DNA from: Aricia agestis | Taxonomy: Eukaryota > Arthropoda > Insecta > Lepidoptera > Lycaenidae | Length of the DNA: 64,000 nucleotides | NCBI RefSeq assembly: GCF_905147365.1 | Contig: NC_056422.1 | Coordinates: 2,296,501 to 2,360,500, forward strand | Direction: 5' to 3' | Shown here: positions 1 through 9,588 of the stretch, piece by piece | Layout of the letters: every line of letters begins with the position of its first letter | How positions within the stretch are numbered: the first letter of the stretch is position 1 | Notes under the pieces: model-generated | Database searches by the model: none | Seen by the model: only the letters and a program-made list of their open reading frames with translations | What the model was told of the DNA's origin: nothing | Position numbers and translations under genes: made by a program

Positions 1-3000
1 TCAGTTGCCATCTCTCCCTGACATAAAACCTGAAAATGAATCCATTTGTGCAGAGGCCTTGGCCTCAGCATTTATTCAGGCAGCAGATGATTGCTTTCCT
101 AAAAAGATTTCTTCATCTAACCATAATATACCTTCTCCACCTTGGTGGGATCACGAATGCACAGTTGCTATTAGGGACAGGAAAGAAAGTGAAAAACAAT
201 ATAACAGAAACCCAAATGTATTTAATTATCAATTTTATCTTGACTGTGTTCGTGAAACAAAAAAATTGTTTAAGAGAAAAAAGGCAGAAAGCTGGAAAAA
301 GTTTTGCTTATCTTTGAGTCCAGATGTACATCCTACCACAGTGTGGAACAATATTAGGCGATATAGGTCAGCATTTAAATCTTCCTTCCATCCTATTCCT
401 GAACCTTTGTCTGATAATTTTCTTGATAACCTAGCTCCTCCTTCAGTTTCCCGTCTATCTCCATCTCCACTAGAAGATGCAAGTTTCAAGGATTTAAACT
501 CTCTTTTTACTTTAGAAGAACTTAAAGGGGTAGTAAAAAATTTAAAAGACTCATCCCCTGGATTGGATGGCATTCCTTATAGTTTTTTTCAGCATGCAAA
601 TGACGACTTTTTAGAATATTACCTTAAATTAATTAACCAAATTCTATTATCAGGGAATATACCAACTTCATGGAGAATGCAAAAAGTAATTCCTATATTA
701 AAACCCAACAAACCACCTTCTTCTGCTACATCGTATCGTCCCATAATATTATCTTCAGTATTATTAAAAATTGCCGAACATTTAGCCAAAAATAGGTTAG
801 AGTGGTTTGTTGAAAAACATAACCTCCTGTCAAATTCACAATTTGGATTTCGGAAAGGTAGAGGGACCATAGACAATATCGCCATATTAACCACAGACAT
901 TCGTATTTCATTTACAGACAATAAATTCGTCGTTGCATGTTTTCTGGACATAAATTCTGCATATGATAATGTGAATATAAGTATACTAAAGGAAAAGTTA
1001 ATTCTCTTAGGTGTACCAACAATTTTAGTAAATTTTATTATAAATTTATTGTTAGAAAGGATTATAGTTTTAAATTTAGATGACCGTACACTAACAAGAG
1101 TAGTTCGTATAGGAATACCGCAAGGATTTGTTTTAAGTCCTTTATTGTACGACTTATACACTGCTGATATGGAAAAATGTCTGGACTTAAATATAATAAA
1201 ACTATTACAATACGCAGATGATAAAGTTATTTATATAATTTCTCATTCTTTACGTGATGCTTGTAGAGATCTGTCAAATGCCTTAACAAAACTAAAATCC
1301 TGGATGGACAGGAATGGCCTGGAGTTGTCAGCCAATAAAAGTTCGGTAGTTTTATTTTCACGAATGCGTATGCCACCTCCCGTAACAATTCTTTATGATG
1401 GAACTCCAATTCCTGTAAAATATAATGTAAAATTTTTAGGGTTATATTTAGATTCAAAATTAAATGGTAACGCACATTTTGACTACATCTATTCAAAATG
1501 TGAACGAAACCTAAATATGTTAAAAAGTCTTTCCGGTGTTTGGTGGGGATCCCACCCATTTACAATGAAACTAGTTTACAATGCGATGATAAGAAGTGTA
1601 TTAGATTATGGGACTTTTCTTTTAGAACCATGTAACTTGAGTGGATTACAAAAAGTTGATAAAATCCAAGCCAAAGCTTTACGCATAATCTGTGGGGCTA
1701 TGAAATCATCTCCGATAAACGCTCTTCAGCTGAAGTGTTGTGAACCCCCTCTTCATCTCCGGCGACAATACCTGGCAGATAAATTTTTCCTTCGCTGCTA
1801 CCAATTTCTTAATCATCCTTTAATTCCTAAACTTAAAACTCTATATCAACTTTGTTTCAATAATAGTAAATACTGGCTTCACAAATCTAAACCCCCACTC
1901 ATTCATAGCTATAGTAAATTTTTGACTTTGGACGCTCCTACTTTTCGCTCCCCATCTTTTCCTTTATTTGAATCATCATACGAAGCTCTAACTCTTATAC
2001 CCGATGTTCGTTATGATATCGGTATCAAGAAGTCCGATAAATATTTTGCTAGTAATATATTTAAATACATTATTAATAACAATTGGCAGGGATGGCATCA
2101 TTTATACACTGATGCATCAAAGAATGCTGCAGATAGTCATGTAGGTGTAGGGATCTACCATTTACAATATAATATTGTGCAAAAAGTTAAATTTCCTCCT
2201 GAATCCTCCGTTTTTACTGGAGAGTGTTATGGTCTTTTTAAGGCTATTGAGTACATTCTACTCGGTAGGCTTGAGAGGGCACTAATATTTTCAGATTCCC
2301 TAAGCGCTTTACAAACTCTAAATAAATTTCCTTTCAAATTAAAAAATTGTTTTCCTATCATCATTCAGATTCGAAATCTTCTATATAAATGTAAATCTAA
2401 AGGTTACTCTATAACATTTGTATGGATACCTAGCCATTGTGGTATTATAGGCAATGACGTAGCTGATAAATTGGCAAAAGATGCTATTTTAAGTGGGGAT
2501 GTATTCCCCTTTCAAAATTACAGTCACGATTTGGTTTCTCTTGCCAGGTGCTCTCTCGTGGACTCATGGGGTGAGTCATGGAGACTGAGCAGTCAAACAA
2601 AAGCAATTCATTACCAAAAAATTCAACCCGTGATCCCAACTAAGCCTTGGTTTTCCCGAATTAATCTTTCAAAAAATGTAACAACATCCATTATTCGAAT
2701 GAGACTGGGTCATTTGTGCATTCCAACGCATCTCATGAGAATTGGCGTACGACGTGATAATTTATGCGAATGTGGTGAAATTGGTGATTTAAACCATATA
2801 ATTTTATCCTGTCCCCTCCATGATCATTCCCATTTATACCACAGTTTATCATCTATACCTATCCCATTTCCTACTTCTGTAAATATATTGCTAAGTTATA
2901 ATAATAAACATGTATATATTTGTTTAAGTAAATACTTATCTTTAAATAATATTAATATTTAATTTTTAAAGTTGTATTATATTACTTACTCTTTTGTTTT

Positions 3001-3156
3001 TTAAATTTATGTTGTATTTTAAAAACTATAATAATTAACTTTTCCAAATTCCGTTCCTGTTATTCCTTCCGCTAGTTCCTTACCTTTTACTCGTCTGTGG
3101 CACAACATACGCAAAATTGTGTCAAGTTGCCAAGAAAAAAAAAAAAAAAAAAAAAA
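1..3156 (+). mobile_element. 3' part of an RNase H-bearing non-LTR retrotransposon (I-group LINE)
   Basis: The window opens inside a LINE: a long ORF is already open at base 2, followed by an AT-rich 3' UTR (2963-3134) and a terminal A tract at 3135-3156. The order reverse transcriptase, RNase H, then a Cys/His knuckle, with a poly(A) end, fits the I superfamily (I, Nimb, LOA-like). Jockey and CR1 elements usually lack RNase H. The endonuclease part and any ORF1 lie left of the window or are missing. The uninterrupted frame suggests a young copy. Clade is from domain content only. Confidence 0.85.
2..2962 (+). CDS. LINE ORF2 polyprotein, partial: reverse transcriptase, RNase H, zinc knuckle
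   Basis: About 986 codons are open from the window edge to TAA; no natural start is present. Residues are counted from base 5. The RT domain spans roughly 170-460: fingers with SPGLDGIP near 184, motif A FLDINSAYD near 313, motif B with PQG at 372-374, motif C YADD at 403-406, then the thumb. RNase H follows with candidate catalytic residues D703 (YTDAS), E740 (TGECYG), D764 (FSDSLS) and D821, plus H811 in the PSHCG-type loop. A C-terminal knuckle (CECG...H...C) lies near 921-940. The product would copy its own RNA at a nicked target site in the nucleus. Motif B reads PQGF where most LINEs have PQGS. No stop or frameshift is seen, so the ORF looks intact here apart from the missing endonuclease region. 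Confidence 0.9.
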   Translation, partial: QLPSLPDIKPENESICAEALASAFIQAADDCFPKKISSSNHNIPSPPWWDHECTVAIRDRKESEKQYNRNPNVFNYQFYLDCVRETKKLFKRKKAESWKKFCLSLSPDVHPTTVWNNIRRYRSAFKSSFHPIPEPLSDNFLDNLAPPSVSRLSPSPLEDASFKDLNSLFTLEELKGVVKNLKDSSPGLDGIPYSFFQHANDDFLEYYLKLINQILLSGNIPTSWRMQKVIPILKPNKPPSSATSYRPIILSSVLLKIAEHLAKNRLEWFVEKHNLLSNSQFGFRKGRGTIDNIAILTTDIRISFTDNKFVVACFLDINSAYDNVNISILKEKLILLGVPTILVNFIINLLLERIIVLNLDDRTLTRVVRIGIPQGFVLSPLLYDLYTADMEKCLDLNIIKLLQYADDKVIYIISHSLRDACRDLSNALTKLKSWMDRNGLELSANKSSVVLFSRMRMPPPVTILYDGTPIPVKYNVKFLGLYLDSKLNGNAHFDYIYSKCERNLNMLKSLSGVWWGSHPFTMKLVYNAMIRSVLDYGTFLLEPCNLSGLQKVDKIQAKALRIICGAMKSSPINALQLKCCEPPLHLRRQYLADKFFLRCYQFLNHPLIPKLKTLYQLCFNNSKYWLHKSKPPLIHSYSKFLTLDAPTFRSPSFPLFESSYEALTLIPDVRYDIGIKKSDKYFASNIFKYIINNNWQGWHHLYTDASKNAADSHVGVGIYHLQYNIVQKVKFPPESSVFTGECYGLFKAIEYILLGRLERALIFSDSLSALQTLNKFPFKLKNCFPIIIQIRNLLYKCKSKGYSITFVWIPSHCGIIGNDVADKLAKDAILSGDVFPFQNYSHDLVSLARCSLVDSWGESWRLSSQTKAIHYQKIQPVIPTKPWFSRINLSKNVTTSIIRMRLGHLCIPTHLMRIGVRRDNLCECGEIGDLNHIILSCPLHDHSHLYHSLSSIPIPFPTSVNILLSYNNKHVYICLSKYLSLNNINI

Positions 3157-3632
3157 CTAATAAACAAAAGTCAAAAATAAAAGTTGCTTGTGAGTTGTGA
3201 ACTTGTAAATAAAGAGCAAATTCGCTAAAGTATATTATGTAATAAGTGCGCCAGCTGAAGGCAGTAGTGCTAACTGCTGCTAACAGCTGCTACAATTCCT
3301 TACTCCTACATTTGCGAGCACGGTGCAACTTTTAAATCGGTAAGATAATGAAAGTTCTAAGCTGATGTACAATCCGCAGGATAAAATATATAAGAATAGA
3401 GTCAAGAGTCAAGACTCAAGACTCAATCTAGTACTTTTATCTATAAAAACTACGAATAGATAATAAAAACTATATAAAAATTAAAAATTAAGAAAATGAA
3501 TATTCATTTGTTTGCAATACAATATTTTTACAACTAAAAATTATTAATTTTTTATTTTTATAAACACCTAGCTTAAAAAAATCTGATTTGCGCCCCGCCC
3601 CCTGGCCAGAACCTGGGTACGCCTATGGACCT
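3157..3632. other. AT-rich spacer, no gene seen
   Basis: Unique-looking AT-rich DNA right of the LINE poly(A). It includes a small direct repeat of GTCAAGA/GACTCAA units near 3400-3426. No ORF or RNA gene is supported. Confidence 0.5.
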
Positions 3633-3739
3633 ATATCAGACAGATACGTTCTAACCGCGCCAGAATTGCTCCGTCAGTCAGTCCATTGGTCAGTCACACA
3701 GCAGCAATTCTGACGCGGTCAGAACGTATAGTCTGATAA
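3633..3739. repeat. Foldback MITE, about 107 bp
   Basis: ATCAGACAGATACGTTCTAA at the left is mirrored as TTC/CAGAACGTATAGTCTGAT at the right. The arms also share CGC...CAGAATTGCT versus AGCAATTCTGACGCG. The arms nearly meet, so the RNA or single strand would form one long hairpin. Confidence 0.75.
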
Positions 3740-3761
3740 AGATCCCACATAGTGATTATAT

Positions 3762-4220
3762 TGTTACGTGCTAGGGTTCGAAGGATTAGGAGAGAAAGAC
3801 CTGCTGACTCACTTGAAGACTTTATTCACAAGCACTAAGTCCAGAAACACTAAGCACTATCACTGTCCTAGGTCGGAGCCGAGTCGTAGGTTCACTGGTA
3901 CACTCACTATAATTGATCACTTGTTTTCACTTCGAAGTCGCCTTGATGATAGCTCGTATCGAACTGAATTGCCCGCTTGTCTACCTGCGACTATTTATTT
4001 GGGTCGAGGCGAGCCCTAGAATATACGAGAACATTCCTTCCCGAATGCGTAAACAAGTATGGGATGTTTCTACAAAGTTCGAGCACAGTCTCTTCGAGCA
4101 TGTACTAGCGCACCTAACGCCATCTAGTATTGAGTAGGGGATTTATGTGGTCTGTGTTCCCTCGGTAACTTTCGCTGGTTCGTCGCTAGATGGCACTACG
4201 TGTCGTATAGGTCTGCGACA
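3762..4220 (-). mobile_element. Solo LTR (459 bp) with 4-bp target duplication ATAT
   Basis: The segment begins TGTTACGTGC and ends GTCTGCGACA (TG...CA ends) and is flanked by ATAT at 3758-3761 and 4221-4224. A 4-bp duplication is usual for Ty3/Gypsy-type integrase. On the minus strand it contains AATAAATAG (around 3990), compatible with an LTR poly(A) signal, hence the tentative orientation. No internal gag/pol lies beside it. Two short ORFs here (3768-4019, 3913-4137) are therefore not genes. It carries two GCCATCTAG-type motifs (4117-4127, 4185-4196). Confidence 0.75.
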
Positions 4221-4513
4221 ATATTCTCTTTGATAGACATCCCTTAATGTTTTAACTCAATTATTATCATAAGATCATCGGACAGCAAATGAGGAACTGT
4301 TATTTTATGTATATAGTTTAGACTTTAGATCGTGGAACATAATATTGTATATTGATAAGACGTGCTTACATTTTTTTGGCATGTTTTTAATTACGTTTTA
4401 TTTGTATCTATTTACACGATGTGTCCCGAGTCCCGACACCAGTGTCCGATTCTATTAGGTATGTCATATTTTGGGTTCCGTAGTCAACAAGATTAACCCT
4501 TATAGTTTCGGTC

Positions 4514-4578
4514 TATCCGTCCGTCTGTCCGTCTGTCTGTCCGTCCGTCTGTCCGTCTGTCTGTCCGTCTGTCTATCT
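4514..4578. repeat. (CCGT/CTGT)n microsatellite at the end of a repeat-I fragment
   Basis: Tandem GTCC/GTCTGTCC tetranucleotides. The preceding GGGTTCCGTAGTC (about 4473) resembles the start of repeat I, which elsewhere carries the same GTCTGTCCGTCTGTC stretch. Confidence 0.7.
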
Positions 4579-4847
4579 AGGTTTTTTAAAAATATTATGA
4601 GTATTCAAAGATCATTTTCCGATTAAGAGATCCATTTGTGAAATATGAAGTTTTAAAATGGAAAAAATTAGAGTCCAGTGTCCCCTTCTACCAGCTAAAC
4701 GGTTGTTTCTGGAAATGTGGAAAAATTCACGGGAATAGTTATTATTATGCTGAATTTAAAAGGAAGGAATATTTTAATTACCAATATTATCGTATTGATC
4801 GGTTAGTAGAAAGGCGGCGATATCGAATGCGACTTCATACACGTCTT

Positions 4848-4858
4848 TTTTGTTTCAG
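4848..4858 (+). promoter_or_regulatory. Possible 3' splice site upstream of the Asteroid-like ORF
   Basis: CTTTTTTGTTTCAG ends at 4858, 12 bases before the ATG. It could join a 5' UTR exon to the coding exon. An in-frame TAA at 4865-4867, after this AG and before the ATG, means no upstream coding exon could be fused here. Confidence 0.35.
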
Positions 4859-4870
4859 AATATTTAAAAA

Positions 4871-6637
4871 ATGAAGCTAACGCTTCTGAGGAGGTTCGTG
4901 AAATATAAGTTTCCTGCGAAACTTGTGAACTTACAACATGAAAACTTAGTCATAGATGGTGATTATTTTAGAGGTACGTACAAGAAAAGTTCCTGTCCGT
5001 ACATTCTCGGCGGGGAGTACGACCGCTACGCGAACTACTTGAGGAATACTTTAAACATGTTCGTAGAGTGCGGCGTCACTTGCTACGTCGTTTTCAAAGG
5101 AGCCAATGACACTCCCGTCGAAAAACGCCTGGAGATCCATCAGAGGATCATCGACAGAACCGACGCCGTTCTACCGGGAAGGGAGGAAAACGTGTACTGC
5201 GAACCAATTTTCGTTAAAGATGTCGTCAAAGAAGTCCTAAAAGAGCTCGGTATTAAATATTTTGTTTGCACTTACGACGAGAAGGCAACGCTCTTTAATG
5301 TCGCGCACTTCTTTAATTGCCCGATACTCACAAATGCTATCGAGTACACGATATTTAGAGTGTCGTGTATTCGACCGGAGTCTTTAACGTTCGACAAAAC
5401 CAACAAGCGGATTCGGTGTGAAGTTTTTGAAGGGGAATGTCTTAAAAGGTTTTTTCCTCGTGATTATGATCTATTGGCTATACTGGTGTCCTTGCTATCT
5501 GATGATGCTACGTATTACGCAAAAATAGCGAGCATAATAGAGTGTCAAGAGTACAAACTAGTGCAGGCTTCGACTGCGTGGATAAGAAAGAAGACTCCAG
5601 CATTTGCTACCGAGAGTCTCAGAGCAGGGCTAGATATAGAAGAAGAAACGGAATTGCTATCGAATGTGCGAGCGGCTAGAACCTTGTTTTATCGCAACGG
5701 AGACAAATTGGCGATCCAGCATTTTACGTCTCAAGTCGAGGGCGTAAGCAGTCGGTCATTTAAATATATGGTAGCCACTGGAAAGATTGCAGCACCATAT
5801 ATCAATTTAAAACTAAAAGAAACGTTTTCGGGATCGTGGCTCATAGGTTGTAAGGAGAAACCTGACGCTATGCTTCCCGCTTTGGATATTGTATTTTATT
5901 CCTACGCGCACCTCAGAGGAGGGAAAAAATTTGAAATCAAGTTTATTGGACGTCAAAACATTGAACAGACCTCAGAGAGCAAAAATTGGGTGATATATAA
6001 GAGCGTTCACGGTAAGAATATTGAGAGTCACTTCCGATTATTCCTGCACGACAATTTGCGTGGTTTCGATATATACATTTTTATAGATGTACCACAAGAT
6101 TGTTGGCTGCTATTGACGACTCTTGTATTCTATAACGTCCGGAATGGCTCTGCTTTTACTAACGGAGCTTTGGCGATCATTCTATCCTACGTGCTACTGT
6201 CCGTCGTTTCGAGAGTTGGTTTAATTAAAAGGAGTAACTTCACCTTGTTCAACCCTTCGCCAGATAACTTCAAAGACGAAAACGGCATATCGAATACTGA
6301 CTGCCTCATCGTAGGCCATCGGGTTCTAGATTTATTTTATATCAATGAGCAGAAGCTCAAAGATAATTTTTCTCGCGAAATCCTCCACAGCTTGGCCGAG
6401 TTCCAGCATTGCTTGCAGCACATGAACTATCTTAACGCTATGTGTGATGATATCCCTCCCACGTGCTATCACAAATCTATTAATATGACTCTTGTATATA
6501 ATGTCATTTTGATCCTGGACACTGTGGACAGTCCTATGAGGTATTTGAAAGATCTTATCAACTGTCCTTCAATCTTTTCATTTTACCGTCGGATCGTGAA
6601 TGCATTCAACAAATGCCAGGACAAGGTTTTTACGTGA
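4871..6637 (+). CDS. Asteroid-like protein (XPG/FEN1-type PIN-domain family), probably catalytically altered
   Basis: 588 codons without an intron; the start is fixed by ATG 4871 with an in-frame TAA at 4865. The N-terminal third looks like the XPG/FEN1 fold as found in Asteroid/ASTE1: VIDGDYF at 27-33 (D29 matches the first metal-binding Asp), GGEYDRYANYLR at 47-58, VVFKG at 73-77, then a DE/KAT...FFNCPILTNAIEYTIF block (136-162). In the family this block usually reads like EAD...CPVLSNDSDF. Here the SNDSDF acids are replaced by N155-A-I-E-Y, so two metal ligands appear lost or changed. The C-terminal part has LAEFQHCL...YNVIL (about 520-565), like the Asteroid C-terminal helical region. It also starts M-K rather than the M-G of active FEN1-family enzymes. 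Asteroid is linked to EGF-receptor signalling in Drosophila; the role here is unknown. Lack of introns and CG-containing codons distinguish it from flanking AT-rich DNA. It may be a retrocopy or a single-exon paralogue. The family call is from memory of motifs, not a search. Confidence 0.75.
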   Translation: MKLTLLRRFVKYKFPAKLVNLQHENLVIDGDYFRGTYKKSSCPYILGGEYDRYANYLRNTLNMFVECGVTCYVVFKGANDTPVEKRLEIHQRIIDRTDAVLPGREENVYCEPIFVKDVVKEVLKELGIKYFVCTYDEKATLFNVAHFFNCPILTNAIEYTIFRVSCIRPESLTFDKTNKRIRCEVFEGECLKRFFPRDYDLLAILVSLLSDDATYYAKIASIIECQEYKLVQASTAWIRKKTPAFATESLRAGLDIEEETELLSNVRAARTLFYRNGDKLAIQHFTSQVEGVSSRSFKYMVATGKIAAPYINLKLKETFSGSWLIGCKEKPDAMLPALDIVFYSYAHLRGGKKFEIKFIGRQNIEQTSESKNWVIYKSVHGKNIESHFRLFLHDNLRGFDIYIFIDVPQDCWLLLTTLVFYNVRNGSAFTNGALAIILSYVLLSVVSRVGLIKRSNFTLFNPSPDNFKDENGISNTDCLIVGHRVLDLFYINEQKLKDNFSREILHSLAEFQHCLQHMNYLNAMCDDIPPTCYHKSINMTLVYNVILILDTVDSPMRYLKDLINCPSIFSFYRRIVNAFNKCQDKVFT

Positions 6638-6960
6638 CTTTTTAAGCTTCCTTTCATTATAATAATATTAGGTTTACTTTTTACTAGCAAGGCTTTACAA
6701 TATTATAATTGGTAAGCTTCTGTTACTAATACACGGTCTGTTTCTAATTCTATATTCCATTCGATATAAAATGAAGAAAATTTTAAACACCTTTGTTTTT
6801 TTCCTATACGTCTGATAATCTGCAGTGCGCGGCGCGGCGGTTCATCGGTGTATAGGTTAAATAGAAGTCTTTGGTATAGGTAAGTAACTTTTTAAAAATG
6901 TTAAAACGTAGTAATTTTATTTCTTACCGACAATCTGTAATCTGTATAATCCGGCAATAC
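6638..6960. other. Downstream flank of the Asteroid-like gene, no feature seen
   Basis: AT-rich. No canonical AATAAA is obvious in the first 150 bases after the stop, so the transcript end is not visible. A GC-rich patch (CAGTGCGCGGCGCGGCGG, near 6823-6840) is unexplained. Confidence 0.4.
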
Positions 6961-7723
6961 GGCAATGTATATGTCGCAGTCATCTGGTTTAATTTGCGAT
7001 TCGATTGAATGACTAGCGTATTCATAGAATGACACCATTCATTTGAATGACCAAAGGACGACTCGTCAAGACGTTGACTGTGAGTTGTGACGTTTAACGT
7101 TTTGACTAACGGCCATTCCCAATATTTGTTTCTATCTCTGATTTAGCCCTACTAGAGATAGGAATAACTCACATTAGACATTAGAGACATATATTTTATG
7201 TCAATTGTGAGCTATTACTATCTGTAGTAGGGCAAAACCAGAGATAGATCAAATATTGGGAACGGCCGTTAAAGTCATAATATTATTTTGAAGTCGTTAA
7301 ATGGGATGCTATAATTTTTTTTAGTAGCCGTTGACGGGGTAGTAATAGGTAAATCAAGGCTGTCATATTATAATAGGTAAATTAATGCTGTCATATTATT
7401 TTATCACAAATAAAGCACTTTTTTAATCAACAAAATATTATTTATCAACGAAGTGCTATCAGCTGTGCAAGCTGTGTTTGACGCCATATTTGTGTTAGTG
7501 ACAACTACCAAAGCAGTGGCGAATAAAGTGAAATACGTTCAATTACCTGACTGATTTAATGTCCGCTATCTTCAAAGGGCTATATTACAAATCGTTAACA
7601 AGGTGAAGATCGTTCAATCGATGTTCGGCCGAGTCATTCAATTGAATGGTGTCATTCAATGAATGCGCTAGTCATTCAATCGAATCGCAGATTGAACAAG
7701 AAGACTGCGACATATACAATGCC
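6961..7723. mobile_element. TIR element, about 760 bp, with 90-bp inverted ends
   Basis: The left end GGCAATGTATATGTCGCAGTC continues through CGATTCGATTGAATGACTAG and ATGACACCATTCA. The same order is found inverted at 7630-7723, with only scattered mismatches. No transposase ORF lies between, so it is non-autonomous. The interior hosts another foldback element (7102-7278). Confidence 0.75.
7102..7278. repeat. Foldback MITE nested in the 6961-7723 element
   Basis: AACGGCCATTCCCAATATTTG at the left mirrors CAAATATTGGGAACGGCCGTT at the right. Further paired blocks are ATCTCTG.TTTAGCCCTACT and AGTAGGGCAAAACCAGAGAT. It sits between the two long arms of the larger element, showing later insertion. 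Confidence 0.75.
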
Positions 7724-8614
7724 TAAGCCCTAGACAATGTATAGAATGCACGCGAATTGTATGGAATAATATTATTATTTATTATTAAAATTTTATACTT
7801 TGCGTAGGCATTGTAGGTACAATACTTTTTGCAGTCGGCAATGCACTACTATTTCTATAGGTACCTAGTACTCAATTTAATTCATTTGAAGTCGATGATA
7901 GCTAAGCTAAACGGCCACTGAAAGGAATTGCGTTCCAGTCCATTCCAGTGCCCGTATACATTATTCCAATAGTACATAATCCAGCCCTGGATTGGAATAA
8001 CGTAAACCGGCGTACGTAGTACTTACTACCTCAGTGAAACCGGCTATTAAATTATGTTTAGATTAGGTACCTACTTCTGTAAATTTAAAATCTCCATATG
8101 ATATTATAACTACTTATTTAACATGTAAACATAGTCTAAGATTTTTTTTATTTTACACACTATACTTACCAGACTACTATCGTATGTCGTATTGTTTCTG
8201 ATATCTGTGGTCGTATGTCATATTTTCATCTCTGTTGCTTGTCTGGAAGAAACCGCTAGTAGCGGTAAAACAGCCAATTTGAGCAAATCCTTTATTTTTA
8301 TAATATTACTATGTTTTAATTAATGTGCAAATAAAGAATTATAATTATTATTATTATTATTATACTATACCGGCAGAATAGCAGGCATTGTTTAAAATAC
8401 CTGAATTATACAGATTGCTATTTGCTGGTAAAATATTCTCTTAAAAAATGTTTTCGCTTCGAAATTTAAATATTCAATTCAGAACCACCATTTTTATTTA
8501 TTTTGTAAAAGTGAGAACAACAGCTATAGGTATAATAATAATAATCCTTCGTAATCGTAGCTACTACTTTTACGGAAGAATGCATGGCTTCTGGGGGATT
8601 TTATTTCGCGACTA
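7724..8614. other. Repeat-poor AT-rich stretch with an (ATT)n run
   Basis: No gene seen. An ATTATT microsatellite lies at 8340-8364. GGAATTGCGTTCCAGTCCATTCCAGTG (7923-7949) and ATTGGAATAACG (about 7990) suggest a decayed inverted repeat, not resolved. Confidence 0.4.
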
Positions 8615-8835
8615 ACCTAAATGCGAAAGTGTGTCTGTCTGTTACCTCTTCACGCCTAAACCGCTGAACCGATTTTCTTGGGTATGGAGATGTGAGTCTG
8701 TGTGAGTGTGAGTGAGAGAGAAAGTGAGTCCCGGCCCCTGGGAAGGGACATAGGATAGCTTTTGTCCCGGAAAAATGTACGGTTCCCGCACGATAAACGA
8801 GTTTTGGCGCAACGGAGTTGCGGGCGTCATCTAGT
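8615..8835 (+). repeat. Dispersed repeat family A, full-length-like copy
   Basis: Runs from GCGAAAGTGTGTCTGTCTG through CCTCTTCACGCCTAAACCGC, a CCGGCCCCTGGGAAGGGACATA-like block, GAAAAATGTACGGTTCCCGC and GCGCAACGGAGTTGC to GGGCGTCATCTAGT. At least ten other copies or fragments of this string occur in the window on both strands. No ORF of its own is convincing. Its class (SINE, LINE tail or Helitron-like) is unresolved. Confidence 0.75.
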
Positions 8836-8839
8836 ATTA

Positions 8840-8991
8840 TAGTAGCCAGTAGCCACGGAGAAGCGGTTCCGGCCGTCGCGCGGCCATTTTCTTTTTTTCT
8901 CGGGGAAACGAGAGCATGGTTCGGCGCGCAGACCGCCGCCATCCGCGGCCGCGACCGTTCATTACTAACTTTTATCGCGAAAGTTAAACTA
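8840..8991 (+). promoter_or_regulatory. GC- and CpG-rich 5' flank, possible promoter/5' UTR
   Basis: Between repeat A and the MMCFL exon lies a CpG-rich stretch (GGCCGTCGCGCGGCC, CCGCGGCCGCGACC) in otherwise AT-rich DNA. It is open in the exon's frame, but repeat-derived sequence lies directly upstream, so the ATGs at 8992/8995 are preferred as starts. No TATA box is evident. Inference only. Confidence 0.35.
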
Positions 8992-9359
8992 ATGATGTGT
9001 TTCCTCAACGTGCTGCGGCTGCACGTGTCCCAGAACCAGCGGCAGAAGCGGCTGTACAAGCAGTACATGGATCAGCTGTCGGGGGCCTACGTGGAACGGT
9101 GTACCGACCTAACGCCCATATACGACCCCCGCGCGTTCGACCTGGCGCTGGACCCCCGGGCGTTCGATCCCCTGGCGGTGGACCCCCGGTACGCGTCCCC
9201 GGAGTGCCTGACATGGTGCGACAGCGAGACCCCGTCGTGGGACAGCGGAAGGTGCTCCTCGCCCTGCTGCTCCGAGGTCATCTTCAACGCTGGCCAGCAC
9301 TTCACCGGGAAGGGATACAACGCATGCCGACTGCCTGTCTGCTACCCGGGAAACTTTGG
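8992..9359 (+). CDS. Candidate alternative first coding exon of the ankyrin-repeat gene
   Basis: 122 codons plus two bases. The start is at tandem ATGs (8992, 8995), giving MMCFLNVLRLH; the exon ends at a strong donor GG|GTGAGT at 9360. Codon third positions are very GC-rich, unlike the flanks, which supports real coding. The protein is Cys- and Pro-rich with DPRAF/DPRYA-type repeats (residues about 43-67) and a Cys-containing tail ending YPGNFG. The exon ends in phase 2, the same as the exon at 47768-48615, which ends AGNF. Both fit the acceptor at 51497. I do not recognise a domain. It could instead belong to another gene with an exon outside the window. Confidence 0.55.
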
Positions 9360-9489
9360 GTGAGTCTGCGGTACTTAAGTAGGTACTAGGTACTTATTCT
9401 GCCGTAATTACCCACACTCAGAGGCAAATGATAACTTAACTTTAATTATGAGTTTGACAGAAAATTAAACAATATATCTTTCTGCGTGT

Positions 9490-9588
9490 GGCCCTTAGGA
9501 CCGGGACACATAAACATCGTCCCGCCGCGTCGTGGTACGACACGACGTGACGCGACGTCGTATTGTGTTTATGTGTCCTGGCCCTTAC
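9490..9588. repeat. Foldback element, about 100 bp
   Basis: AGGACCGGGACACATAAACA is mirrored as TGTTTATGTGTCCTGGCCCT. The centre is rich in CGTCG/CGACG. It lies about 130 bases into the intron after the 9359 donor. Confidence 0.7.

Noticed and set aside
3768..4137. Two overlapping plus-strand ORFs of 74-83 codons
   Set aside because: They lie inside the solo LTR defined by ends and target duplication.
4638..4874. 78-codon ORF just upstream of the Asteroid-like gene
   Set aside because: Composition like AT-rich non-coding DNA, different frame, and no motif; it overlaps the start of the real ORF.
8601..9068. 155-codon minus-strand ORF
   Set aside because: It runs from repeat A into the opposite strand of the GC-rich exon; no motif, and the plus-strand frame has a matching donor.
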